A stretch of DNA of 64,000 bases, taken from contig CM059583.1 in assembly GCA_030407085.1 (NCBI GenBank), forward strand, positions 210,116,001-210,180,000. Direction: 5' to 3'. This stretch comes from Trichopria drosophilae. Lineage: Eukaryota > Arthropoda > Insecta > Hymenoptera > Diapriidae. A program made the position numbers and the translations under genes. The notes beneath the pieces are model-generated. The model ran no database searches, was not told where the DNA came from, and saw only the letters and a list, made by a program, of their open reading frames with translations. This document shows positions 24,241-34,740 of this stretch, one piece after another; the stretch's first letter is position 1; each line of letters opens with the position of its first letter.

Positions 24241-25199
24241 AGTGTATCTGTCACGTTCCACGTAACATGTCAACAATTAATAAAACTGTTTAATATAATT
24301 TTTATAAATCTTATACGTTTAAAAATTATTTCCAATAAAGCAAGCTACGAACGCGTAAAAGAATGCGTAATCGAAGGCGTAATGTAATCCTTTGATAAGG
24401 AAGCACCAACATAGCGTTCCCATGTGCATACAATTTCATTTTATTGATTATTTCGTATTTATAAATCAACCAATGAAAAGTAAAATACATGTAGATGATG
24501 ATTTCCTAATTGTCAAAACATTTTTATACATTGAAATACGACTATTTTTATTCTTAAAACATTAAAATGCATCACCCAAAGAAATTATAAATAAACAATA
24601 TATTCCTTATAACAAATGGGAAATTAATATTTTTATTGTTGATAATGATCATTCATACGAAATAATTATTAATAATTGTATTAATATATATATATATATA
24701 TAAAAGAAGGAAATCTTACAACCATATCAACAAACAATCTCAAAAAAATAATGTAAAATTATATTATTCATAATTTATAATCTCAGGAAAATTTAAGAAT
24801 CAAATGCATCAATAATATTAGTGTCATGACTAATAAAAATTATATTAAATGTAATTATTGTAAAGTTATACAAAAATTTATGAAACTATAATTGTAAATT
24901 ATTAAATTTCAAAATTATTCCGAATCTTTATATATCAAACAAATGTAAAATTCTTAAGCTTAGTCATTTTATTTAAATAACTTCAGTTCTATAAATGCTA
25001 GAACTTTCATTCATTTTTGTATAAACTGATACGAAACAATTGTAAAACAATCAACCAAAATATTTAAAAAAAATTTATTGCAACATCAAGAATTTCAATA
25101 TTAGCAGAAAAACGTTCACAAATTGTCACTTGATCTACCCTCCTCGAACCAGACACCCTCGCTTCCCAGTCCGAAGCTTTTCCACGGTGGGGCAGGCAG

Positions 25200-25207
25200 T
25201 ATAAATA
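25200..25207 (+). promoter_or_regulatory. TATA box within the putative LTR
   Basis: TATAAATA in a locally GC-richer context, roughly 30 bases before the likely start region and 40 before the tandem repeats. Promoter function is inferred. Confidence 0.4.
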
Positions 25208-25240
25208 AACCTATGGACACGCTGGAAAGACAGACTTAAT

Positions 25241-25405
25241 TGTTTTCTCACTTAAGGTGCAGCGAAACAGTTAAAAATCTCAAAACAGTTCTCTCACTTT
25301 GGTGCAGCGGAACTTTCATCGTCATTCTCAGTTCTCTGACTTTGGTGCAGCAGAACCATCATCATCATCATTCACAGTTCCCTCGCTTTTGGTGCTGCAG
25401 AACTG
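25241..25405 (+). repeat. Four tandem copies of a CTCACTTTGGTGCAGCRGAAC repeat
   Basis: Copies with cores TTCTCACTTAAGGTGCAGCG, TCTCTCACTTTGGTGCAGCG, TCTCTGACTTTGGTGCAGCA and TCCCTCGCTTTTGGTGCTGC are spaced about 40-60 bases apart, directly downstream of the TATA box. They would lie in the transcribed leader of the LTR. Confidence 0.7.
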
Positions 25406-26330
25406 ATCACTAGCTAACACATCAACATCAGCCACCAAGCGGAATTGTTCTAATTACGCCTATTTAATCAACACCAGATTTTGTAAAAAGTGAGTATCAA
25501 TAAAACCTGTAAACCCTTCTTTACTAACAACCTTTCCCTAAAACAAATTAAAACCCTCCGAAAAAATGAATCATTTATTGATGCTTAGGCATTAATTTTA
25601 TTTTGATAATTTAAATTTTGTTTGAGACGAACGTATTAATCCCTTTATATATAACATTTTCTTTTAATTATTAAATAAAGGAAGAAAGGGATAATACCTT
25701 AGGGACAATATTTTTTTCTTTAGTAATCGTAGTGAGTTGACTAACATCTTGGTGTTAGCCGACAGACTAGGATTAATAGGGACAGTTAGGTATTTAAATA
25801 GTTCTTATCTTCTTATTTATTTTAATAAAAAATGTATTATCCCCAATTACATATAAAAATATATAAATAAATATAAAACAATTTCCTTATTACTTAAATT
25901 TTTCCTCAACTAACACTCACCCAAAAATCATCATAGCGGTTATTAACTATTCTATTTTTGTCATTGTTACAGTAAAATCCAAATGTCCACCTGAGCCATC
26001 CACCGGGAAATTAACTGCTAATTTACCACTCCAACATCCATTTCTGTATCCAATTTAAAAATTTATTGTAAATTAATAAATAAATAAATGAAATAAGATT
26101 AAGATTAGTCCATTAAATTTTGGTTACATTTATCTATCCATTCTTCTCAACACAGTAGCCCTCGTTCGCCAAAAGAACTTTAGGATTAACCAGTTGATTA
26201 ATTCGACCCCTTGCTTGATCGAAGGTAAGTTTGACTAATTTCGGTCATAACATATCTTGCACTGTTTTCAATACGGAAGCCTTAGAATGAAAAAAGTACC
26301 AACTTTTTCCGTTTCAACAACGTTTATCGA

Positions 26331-26944
26331 TATAAAAAAAAGGGGGGTTTCTTGGTAAAGTCAGTCACCATAATATGGAAGATGTAGTTTGGGAAATAAA
26401 AATTTCCAATAAAAATATTGAACGCTTCGTCCTTGGATACGTGTAGGACTTATCAATAAGGTTCCACGCATCCATCCTTAGTCGTTCAAAAAATAAATTT
26501 TAAAAAAGTCTCTGAGCATCCTGATTTGGATGACAAAAAAAGGAAAAAAGTAAAGAAGTGAACGTTTTCTCATATGATGAAAGCAAAACGTCGGGCAAAA
26601 TTTGAAAGAAATGATATTCAATCAAACCCACGCAACGTCAATAACGTCCAACATATAAACAAACAATAACACATTCTACTTGCGAAATACAAATTAAGTA
26701 AATGAGAAAACGTTCACTTCTTTACTTTTTTCCTTTTTTTGTCATCCAAATCAGGATGCTCTGAGACTTTTTTAAAATTTATTTTTTGAACTTCTAAGGA
26801 TGGATGCGTGGAACCTTATTGATAAGTCCTACACGCATCCAAGGACGAAACGTTCAATATTTTTATTGGAAATTTTTATTTCCTAAACTACATCTTCCAT
26901 ATTATGGTGACTGACTTTACCAAGAAACCCCCCTTTTTTTATAT
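26331..26944. mobile_element. 614-base palindromic element, ~240-base arms
   Basis: The left arm (26331-26572) starts with a poly-A/poly-G run and GGTTTCTTGGTAAAGTCAGT. The right arm (26703-26944) is its reverse complement with only scattered changes, including the inner end GAACGTTTTCTCA. A 130-base loop lies between. TATA-like sequence flanks both ends. It has no ORF and is a foldback MITE of unknown superfamily. Confidence 0.85.
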
Positions 26945-27018
26945 ATATACTTAATAAATATCGTATATTTTTCCATGGCCATTACAGTTCTGTATATTAA
27001 AAAACCTCAAGCCCAACG

Positions 27019-27045
27019 TTTCGACCTTTTGTTGATCCTCTTCAG
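27019..27045 (-). ncRNA. Hammerhead-ribozyme-like core (candidate)
   Basis: On the minus strand CTGAAGA (27045-27039) matches the CUGANGA box. It is followed by GATC and GGTC, which can form a 4-pair stem, and then GAAAC. Penelope-like elements are known to carry minimal hammerheads in their terminal repeats. One unpaired G before the stem departs from the consensus, and stem III was not convincingly found. Confidence 0.35.
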
Positions 27046-27142
27046 GGGCATCGTATACGAGTCAGATGGAACAATAAATTGCTTTAACTGCCCATAGGCT
27101 GCAAACTTTTTCGTTGATAGATATTGAAAATATTATATTTAC

Positions 27143-27543
27143 AGATTCAGGTGCACAACTTCGGATTCCAGCTAAAATAAAAACTTCAGGCCTGAATCGA
27201 TCACAACCATTATTAAATTTATGCGTTAGATCGCATGGATCGTTCTAAAAACTTAAGAAAAAATTCGAAATTATTTATATGTTACAAAAAACCTTATGAA
27301 TGCGCTACCAAACAAACAATCAGCAGATGGTTCAAAAATGTTTTAACAAAAAGCGGAATTGAAACAAAATTATTTTCCTCGCATAGTGCTCGTCATGCAT
27401 CTGCAGCAAGTAGAAAAGACGTTTCTATTGAGATGATAAGAAAAACCGCAGGTTGGACAAATAAGACGCATAGATTTGTGCGATTTTGTAAACTCAACGT
27501 AACAAATGATGATGCATTCGCAGAAAGTATTTTAACATTGTAA
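27143..27543 (+). pseudogene. Decayed tyrosine recombinase (DIRS/PAT or Crypton-like)
   Basis: From about 27143 the frame reads DSGAQLRIPAKIKTSGLNRS, then shifts near 27210 to a frame containing KLFICYKKPYECATKQTISR and the HxxR box (SSHSARHASAAS), followed by RKTAGWTNK. In active relatives this is followed by F-x-x-F-Y with the nucleophilic Tyr; here it is RFVRFCKL, a Cys in place of that Tyr. With the frameshift and the missing N-terminus it is non-functional. Family assignment rests on the HxxR..W..F pattern; which YR class is open. Confidence 0.65.
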
Positions 27544-27732
27544 TTGTTGAGTTAAACGTACTTCTATTTTCTCTTGTCGTAACATCTTTAAACAACTACA
27601 TTATGATCATCGAGGAAGAGGCGAGAAATGCAATTAAATGATCAAACGAACTTACGGTCGAAACGTTGGGCTTGAGGTTTTTTAATATACAGAACTGTAA
27701 TGGCCATGAAAAAATATACGATATTTATTAAG

Positions 27733-28448
27733 AAAAACGGTTCATAAAAAAGTGAAAATTATTTTAATATATACTTAATGCAGTCGAGAAACAAATACCT
27801 AAATTTAACGTTTATCGATAATTACAAATAATTATTAACACCTATATCGTCTAGAAATTATGAATAAATATTCTCAAAGGCGCACTCAAATTGGGTCTGT
27901 TTATAAAACTTTTCTTTTTAACGAATTCGAATTGTAACCGTCATTTCTATAATTCGTCATAAAATTTCTTTGCAGGGTCTCACCAAAATGAAGTACCTCG
28001 AATATGAGAAGCAAGGGCATTCCGTGAAGTAAGCATGCCAAAGGAAACATATTTTATTATTACCTTCAGGTTGGTTGCTGGGTAAAGATAAAAGTAAACT
28101 CAGCAACCCTGCACACGGAAATACATTCAAACAGATTAAAATTTTGAATCCTGTCTAATCCATTTGAATGCGCAGTTTCAATTCAGGGAAGTCGGAAGGA
28201 TTCAAATGAACGCCGATGAATTTTTGTAAATAGAAGATATGTGCAAGTTACGAAATGGATTCGGATGTATTCAAATAAAGCGTGATTGCATGCGAATTTC
28301 GATAATTGTATTCTTCTCTGTAGATTATGCCTAAGTTAATGAGGATCATGGGTTCGCAGGAATTAAGAAAATCAAAATCACGCATTAAAAAATGTTAAAA
28401 TTAATGCAATCGAATCAATCTCCCATCAATTTCCCTTCGCTGGGAATG
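27733..28448. other. AT-rich intergenic DNA
   Basis: No gene recognised. A 10-base-pair hairpin GTTGCTGGGT..ACTCAGCAAC occurs near 28077-28110. Confidence 0.3.
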
Positions 28449-29101
28449 TATATGAGACATTCTTTTACAAATCGCACAATTTTCAGACGACTATTTTTTT
28501 AAATCAGCTGAACATTTGTTTAAGCGTTTTAGGTATGAAAAAAGTCGACACGTGTCTCTGGAATTATAAAAAAAAATTTTGTTGAAAGCTAATTTTACCT
28601 ATAGTTGGTATATAATAAGCGAGTTGGTACGGTCTGGGGACGTGGAAGTATTATTTTTTTTCGATTAGTCATTTTAAATGTACCATCCTGGAAAAAGATG
28701 TTTTTTTTAGTAAATTCGATGACGTATTCAATGGTATTTTTTTTCAACTTCCTAAACCTGGTCGATCGCAGTTAAAATTAACTTTCAATAATTAATTTGT
28801 TATAAACAATGCTAATTTTGCAACTTTTCCAATTGAAAAAACATTTCTCAAAAAGCTGATGTTTTCAGCTTCAAAATGAAAAAAAATAGCTGCTAAAATT
28901 TACCGAAGATATGTCGGTTTGAATCTGACCATAAAACACATGACGTCAAAAATTAAAATCACGATATCTTTTAATTTTTTTTTTTAATTTCCGAGACACG
29001 TGTCGATTTTTTTCATGCCGAAAACGCGTAAACAAATTTTCCGCCGATTTAAAAAATAGTCGTCAGAAAATTGTGCGATTTGTACAAGAATGTCTCATAT
29101 A
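28449..29101. mobile_element. 653-base palindromic element
   Basis: The ends are TATATGAGACATTCTT and its reverse complement, and the outer ~120 bases pair closely (ACAAATCGCACAATTTTC..GACGAC, AGTCGACACGTGTCTC in mirror). Inner parts are more diverged. Target duplication may be TA or TATA. No ORF. Confidence 0.75.
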
Positions 29102-29776
29102 AGGTTTTTTATTTAAAAAAATTCATTTAATGTTTTTATTTAAAAGTCGATTATTTTTGTGTATTTAAAATAAACGCATGGTTTAGTAATCAGTGACTTG
29201 GTAAACCTCTTCCGATACACTAGCGTCTTGAAAATGGTACGAAGAATTCGAAATGTTGAGGAACAAAATTACACGCCAGTATCCAATATTAGTACTTATT
29301 TTGTATTCCAACATCGTCTACATAAAAATACCATCTATTTATAAAACATGAAATTTTTAGAGAAAAACAACCCTGCAAAGAAATTGTTGTTTCAGAAACT
29401 TCGACCCTGTGACGAGTTTGTTATTCCTTAATACTCGGACGTTTACTAGCAGCTTCAAGTTATAATATAAAACGAGTTCGTAAATGTATAAAAAGTGAAA
29501 ATAGGCATTTTCAAAACTTCTACTCTCACCATATGGCAGTCAAAATATTAATAAATAACATTGTTAACACTCCGGGCGCGAAGCTCGATTTCGCGCCCTA
29601 GGGCGAAACCTTCGGGCACGAATTATCGAGCCTCACATCCGTCGTATTAAAAAATATCGTTTCAATGTCGACGTAGTTATAACGCAAAAAGACGTTTATT
29701 TTTTTCGATATTCTACAAGAATCCACTGGTCAGTAAAATCGATTTTTTTAACCACCCTATTGTGGCATTAGCGTTT

Positions 29777-30530
29777 ACCGGCGTGAAGTTGGACCGGAAG
29801 TATAAAATAGAGCAACAAACGACAGCTTAAAAAATTGCTCCCAATTTGCTCCGTCCAAACAATTTAATTGTAAAAATGCTCCCTTATACTTTTTTTGTAA
29901 ATAAATTTTTCAACAAAATCGTCGATAATTTTACATCTAATTGAAATTTTGTAATGTACGTTTAAGTTACGTTCAATTTGCTCCGTCCATTAAACTCAAG
30001 TATAATTTAAGAGCAATAATATTTTATTTAAAAAAAAAACGAAAACCTATTTCTAGGTCTGCGGGCCGAAATCTCTTCTGAAAACGTAGTAACTTTTTAT
30101 TGCAATGTCATTTTTCTACAAATGAGTGCTGAAAAAATTGCTCCGAATTTGCTCCGTTCAAAAAGGCCAAATTATATACTTATAAACTGGCGTATTATTA
30201 ATTAAATTAATTTTTTGAGCACTCATTTATAGAAAAATATCAGTGCAATAAAAAGTTACTACGTTTTATGCAGAAATAGGTTTTCCTTTTTTTTTTAAAT
30301 AAAATATTATTGTTCTTAAATTATAATTGGGCTTAATGGACGGAGCAAATTGAGAGCTTTAATTTCGTAACTCAAGCATTACAAAATTTCAATTGGATGT
30401 AAAATTATCGATGATTTTGTTGAAAAATCGTTTTTATTTATTTACAAAAAAAGTATAAATTCGGACGGAACAAATTGGTAGCAATTTTTAAACTGTCGTT
30501 TGCTGCTCTATTTTATACTTCCGGGCCAAC
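29777..30530. mobile_element. Palindromic element, family A, copy 1 (754 bases)
   Basis: It starts ACCGGCGTGAAGTTGGACCG, runs through GAGCAACAAACGACAGCTTA, TTGCTCCCAATTTGCTCCGT and ACATCTAATTGAAATTTTG, then returns through the reverse complement to CTTCCGGGCCAAC. Almost the entire element is self-complementary. The last ~11 bases of the right end are missing or diverged. A second copy lies at 34834-35316. Confidence 0.85.
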
Positions 30531-30812
30531 ATATACATGACCTTGTCTGTAGAGAATTTGATTTTATATATTTTTTGTTTAAAACATGTTTTGTTTGATT
30601 TGTATTTTTTGCAATGCATGTAAAGGCATAATCCCGTAATAAAACACATTTTCAATATTGCGTCTGTATGTTTGAATGGAAATTTTCATGGTTGTATTCG
30701 AAAACAGCAGGCAAAAATATTTTTAAAAAAACTAATTAGGTTACGACTTACGATTCTTTTTTTGATTGAGGAAATTCACCCGCTCTTTTACCCATGATTA
30801 TGTGTGTACATA

Positions 30813-30955
30813 TTAGGTTAGGTTTATATCCACTGTTTTCATAATCGATTCTCGAATCTCATAAATAGGCTCGAATGCTCGATCGACGAATCTCGTTTTC
30901 AAACGATTGTAAAGTTTAGGTTAGGAATGACCCGGTATTATTTATTAGGTTAGGT
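30813..30955. promoter_or_regulatory. Three TTAGGTTAGG doublets upstream of mRpS30
   Basis: TTAGGTTAGG occurs at 30813, 30916 and 30945, within 230 bases of the mRpS30 start codon, in otherwise AT-rich DNA. TTAGG is also the common insect telomere unit, but here it is in short dispersed doublets. A transcription-factor role is a guess from clustering and position. Confidence 0.3.
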
Positions 30956-31043
30956 AATACATATATCAATCACAACATTTGCTTTGAGAGTGGAGCAGAG
31001 TTGAGTTTGTCACCAAGTGGAGTTTTAACGTGCATACCTTACA

Positions 31044-33350
31044 ATGCATTGTTGTAAAATGAAACCCCATTTGCTGTTGCGTTTTGTACCTTCAATTACT
31101 AAACAAAGCAGACAATTCTGCGCTGTTGCTATTCAAAAACATGATACTGAGTCGACAGAGCTTGAAGAAATAGATATTGAATATCCAGAGAACCTCGATA
31201 TGTCCTTTCGTGCAAAACAGAGAAGAAAACGACAGGAGTGGCACGATGAAATAAAAAATATAAGCACAGTTGAAGAGAAAATATTTAAATTAAATATGCC
31301 TCGATTTTACGGCTGGAAGTCGATGATAGTGAACGAGGGTGACGTACCGTACAATGCTATCGATCAAGCGCAGCATGTAACAAGAACATACGTACATCCG
31401 GATAATCGACTACCAGCTTATTATGATAATATTTTGTCTAACGAAGAATTAGATTCGTCCGTTAAAGAACTCAAGGAACAAGTAGAAGATTTTCTTAGTT
31501 TCGAGTATAAAAATAAATAGTAAGTGGACATTTATATTTAAACTAAAGATAAGTTCAAAAATAAGTTGAATAATTTTATTTCAGTGCCTATTAAAGTAAA
31601 CATTTTTTTATTCCAACAAGTTTTTTCAATACCCACAAACGTGTGAGAATAGAATTTTGTAAGCAATTTGGAAAAATGTGTGCAAATGTAGCTAATTATT
31701 TAGGGTACCTCGTAATGAATAGTATATAAGAATTTACTTCCAGATATAGTTCAAATTTTTATTCATTTATATTAATTCTACAAATTTATATTAATTGTCA
31801 TCTTAAGAACAATTTTCAGAGTTAATACTACTTCCTCTAAAAGTTTCTTCGTAAGCGTGTAATTTTCATTTTAAATAATAATGAATTATGAGGGATATCT
31901 AGATTTAATATCGATAATGAACTGTTATATTTTATGGGCCTCCATTATGTCTTTAACTGTCTCCAAATAGATTTAATATTTTAAAAAAATGTATTGCAGT
32001 AGGCCCAATTTGAAAGAAAAGACTGTAGATCAATTTTCTGGCATTATCGACGAAGAAAATGCAATATCGAAAGATATAGCAATACAGATGAACCGTGCGC
32101 TCTTAACAAACGTAGCACAACATGTGCCTGGTTTAGTAGCTGCAGAAACAGACATCGACCCACGTATCGAAGCATTCTGGTTTGTAGGTGGTATCGAACC
32201 ACCGACTTGCACCAGGAAAACTAAAGAGAGCGTTGAGTGGCTGAAAGAATATGCCAATGATGAGATAAACCGAACTATTCAGTACTCGGGCACTCCCACG
32301 CTTCAAGTAAGACAGGAGTTTCCCTTAAAAGAAATTATTTCTTTGCAAGATTCTGAAAATCCAGATTGGGAAATTCCTATGATTCGGTGTGATCCACGAA
32401 CTCTTGGATATTTCATTCAACGTAAGCATGCTGCAGTCACTCCAGGATTTTGGCCATCGCACAATCAGTCACAATTTGGGCTCGTGTCGTATCATAACTG
32501 TGGTTACTTACATAAAAGGTCTACAAAGTTTCCTGACACGTTTGACGCATTAAAAGCTCAGGCAGTCTTTGCCAATTTCAGTTTCTTATACGGTCAGGCA
32601 TGCTTTCAAGGTATTTGTTTGTACTTCATTATTTTCTTCATTAGTAGTTAGAAAAATTGCAGCTTATCTATGTTTTCAGGTTTTTCAACATTCCAAGATG
32701 TCACATATCCGTTTGTAAATCAAATGGCCATAACAAACGGTCAAATGTGGACTTTGTGCGTTTATCAGTTAAATACTACAACAGTACATATTGATGCTAT
32801 TCATGAAAATCCAAGACGAAATGTATGTTGGATAACTGAGCCGATGAAACTGTTTGAGAATATTGACGAAAATGGAAAAGTTCATGGCCTGAATGATGAT
32901 GTTTTGAAAATGTTAATAAAGTTCTATGCAAATAAAGCAGAGCCAAAAGAAAACATTGAAATGACGCCATATTTAGGGAAAGATAAGTATATCCAGGATA
33001 TAGAACATGATGAACGTCGAGCATGGGTGGAAAAGCATTTCAAGCATTTAATGAGCCAACGATCCAGGCAGAGGTAACATATTTTTTTAGGCTTCTCATT
33101 CATTTGCCAAAAGACCCTAGTTACATTTATCTTATCAATGTTTAGGTTAATGCCTGAAATACCTCTTTGGCATAAAATATACCTGATTGATAACAAAACA
33201 AGGCCATTGGAGAAACGTCTCGATCCTTGGCAGTTTGGATTTTACCCCAATGGTCGCAGGCTGGATGACCATGCTAAAGTCTATATTCCCAAGGCCCTTA
33301 GAGCTTATCCAAAAAGCAGAAAGAAGTTTGCAAATACTTACTATCCTTAA
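31044..33350 (+). CDS. mRpS30: Mitochondrial ribosomal protein mL65 (S30, PDCD9-related), four exons
   Basis: Component of the large subunit of the mitochondrial ribosome (first named S30). Exons are 31044-31519, 32000-32610, 32680-33073 and 33146-33350, all with GT..AG junctions and matching phases (donor TA|gtaagt to acceptor TTGCAG|T restores a Tyr). The product is 561 residues, longer than the ~440-residue human protein. It starts with a basic, Ser-containing presequence (MKPHLLLRFVPSITKQSRQF) fit for mitochondrial import; Met 6 is an alternative start. Conserved runs are AKQRRKRQEWHDEI, HNQSQFGLVSYHNCGYLHKR, GFSTFQDVTYPFVNQMAITNG-type sequence, CVYQLNTTTVH and ENPRRNVCWITEPMKLFENI, followed by GLNDDVLKMLIKFYANK, all clearly shared with human MRPS30. 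No disruption is seen. The gene sits between two copies of palindromic family A. Confidence 0.95.
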
Positions 33351-33376
33351 GAAAGCAGTATGTACAGTCGAATGTA

Positions 33377-33382
33377 AATAAA
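33377..33382 (+). terminator. Likely mRpS30 polyadenylation signal
   Basis: AATAAA 27 bases after the stop codon, the usual placement for a compact insect 3' UTR. Confidence 0.6.
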
Positions 33383-33690
33383 CACACCATATCATTACAT
33401 GAATTTTTATATTAAAGTTAGCAATATTTATCTAAACTATTATTTGATAGCATGTTTTATTTAGAATGCACTAAAATTTCGTAAAAATGGGATAGGGTAA
33501 GAAATTCATATATTTAATATAGGAAATATTTTATTATATAATTGCGTACAAGTAATTCAGTATCGCATTTACACAATTGACATGTACACGGACAAACTAT
33601 TCTGATTGAAAATAAGCATTTTCAACACTTTCTTTGAAGTAGTCATATTTTATTTATAATGCTAAGTTGAAAAAAACAAATTGCCAAATA

Positions 33691-33848
33691 GAAATTTCGG
33701 TAAAATTGCAGAACTGCCCCACCCCAAAAATGAAATGTGCCAGATGTTTTCCATGTATTTTGATAACGTCTGCAAAAATACGTCAGAAACATGTCGTATA
33801 ATTAATTTTTTAGGTGGGGCAGTTCTTCTGCAATTTTACCGAAATTTC
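33691..33848. mobile_element. 158-base MITE
   Basis: Ends GAAATTTCGGTAAAATTGCA and its reverse complement (TGCAATTTTACCGAAATTTC), continuing inward to ..CTGCCCCACC/GGTGGGGCAG. About 32 bases per arm around a ~95-base centre. Confidence 0.75.
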
Positions 33849-34740
33849 AAATATGATACATATTTTCATACAAAAGTATATTGCATAACAATAAACCAAT
33901 TACGCATTTTTTTTTCACTTATCACATATGGAATATCTGATTGACATGAATGTGGAAAAAATTAAATTTCAAAATGTAATTTCAAAGAAGCGGCTGAAAT
34001 TTATTTTGTTTTTCAAAGCTTATATGTACTATGTTTGACCCGAACGAAATTTCAAAAAGTGGAAGTCTTTATAATTGCTGTTCACGAACTTGAAGTAAGT
34101 AAATATAGCAGATCCAATATGGCGGAGAATTTTGTCAAAATCGATCAAAAACATACTGGGTACTCGGGTTTTTTATATTTATTTTTAGTTTTTACTTGAA
34201 ATATAATTATAACATGGATTATACATATAGTTTGCTGCATAATAACTGCAAACAGATTCAAATTTCAATGCTTTGAAAACTCAAAGTTATTGATATTGAA
34301 TCTCCAAGGAAACCTTGAACACCTGAAAATATTGAGTTCTTTTCGTATTCCATAAACTCGAAACTATAAATATATTCCAAAGATAAAAAGACTCACAGAC
34401 TTTAATAATCGATATTCAGATTTGACACCATTTCAGTAATTTTTTGTGGTTATATATTTTTGTCTGTTATTAAATTTTTAGCAACACATTTGAACGAGTT
34501 AGTAATGTGCTAGAATTATATAATGCGACATAATCATGAATATTGGGCATTTTTGAATGATCTTTCGAGTAAAAATATTAATTTTCAGAAATATAAATAA
34601 AATAAGGGTAAAAAATGTATAGAAAATAATAATAATAACTGTAAATTACATTATTTACCTATATGCTATTCACCGGTCAATAAATCGTAATTTAATATTT
34701 GAAAAATTTATTTCGATCCGTATGTACCCTTCAAATACCA
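33849..34740. other. AT-rich intergenic DNA
   Basis: No gene seen. A CCAATATGGCGG string near 34115 also occurs (as variants) near 3770 and 63890 and marks a dispersed repeat. Confidence 0.35.

Larger units (their letters stand above)
24249..26252 (+). mobile_element. Probable 2.0-kb solo LTR
   Basis: The segment begins TGTCACGTTCC and ends GGTCATAACA, giving the TGT..ACA ends of an LTR. It is flanked on both sides by TATC (24245-24248 and 26253-26256), a 4-base target duplication as used by Ty3/gypsy-type elements. Inside are a TATAAATA box (25200), four copies of a ~26-base repeat just downstream, and an AATAAA (25499), as expected of U3-R-U5 order. No gag, pol or primer-binding site follows, so it would be a solo LTR. 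Its boundaries were found by eye. Confidence 0.5.
26950..27732. mobile_element. Element with 77-base inverted ends enclosing a tyrosine recombinase fragment
   Basis: The left end 26950-27026 and right end 27656-27732 are near-identical inverted copies (outer CTTAATAAATATCGTATATT, inner CCCAACGTTTCGACC). The ends resemble Penelope-like terminal repeats: the left one continues into a hammerhead-like core on the minus strand, and a similar tail occurs on the Penelope-like element at 36342-38168. The interior holds a decayed tyrosine recombinase, which Penelope elements do not normally carry. It could be a composite made by insertion, or an unrelated inverted-repeat element. Confidence 0.6.

Noticed and set aside
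30813..30955. Interstitial telomere array
   Set aside because: Only isolated TTAGG doublets occur, not a continuous array.
31989..31999. Start codon before mRpS30 exon 2
   Set aside because: It lies upstream of the acceptor TATTGCAG; the exon joins exon 1 in phase at a Tyr codon.
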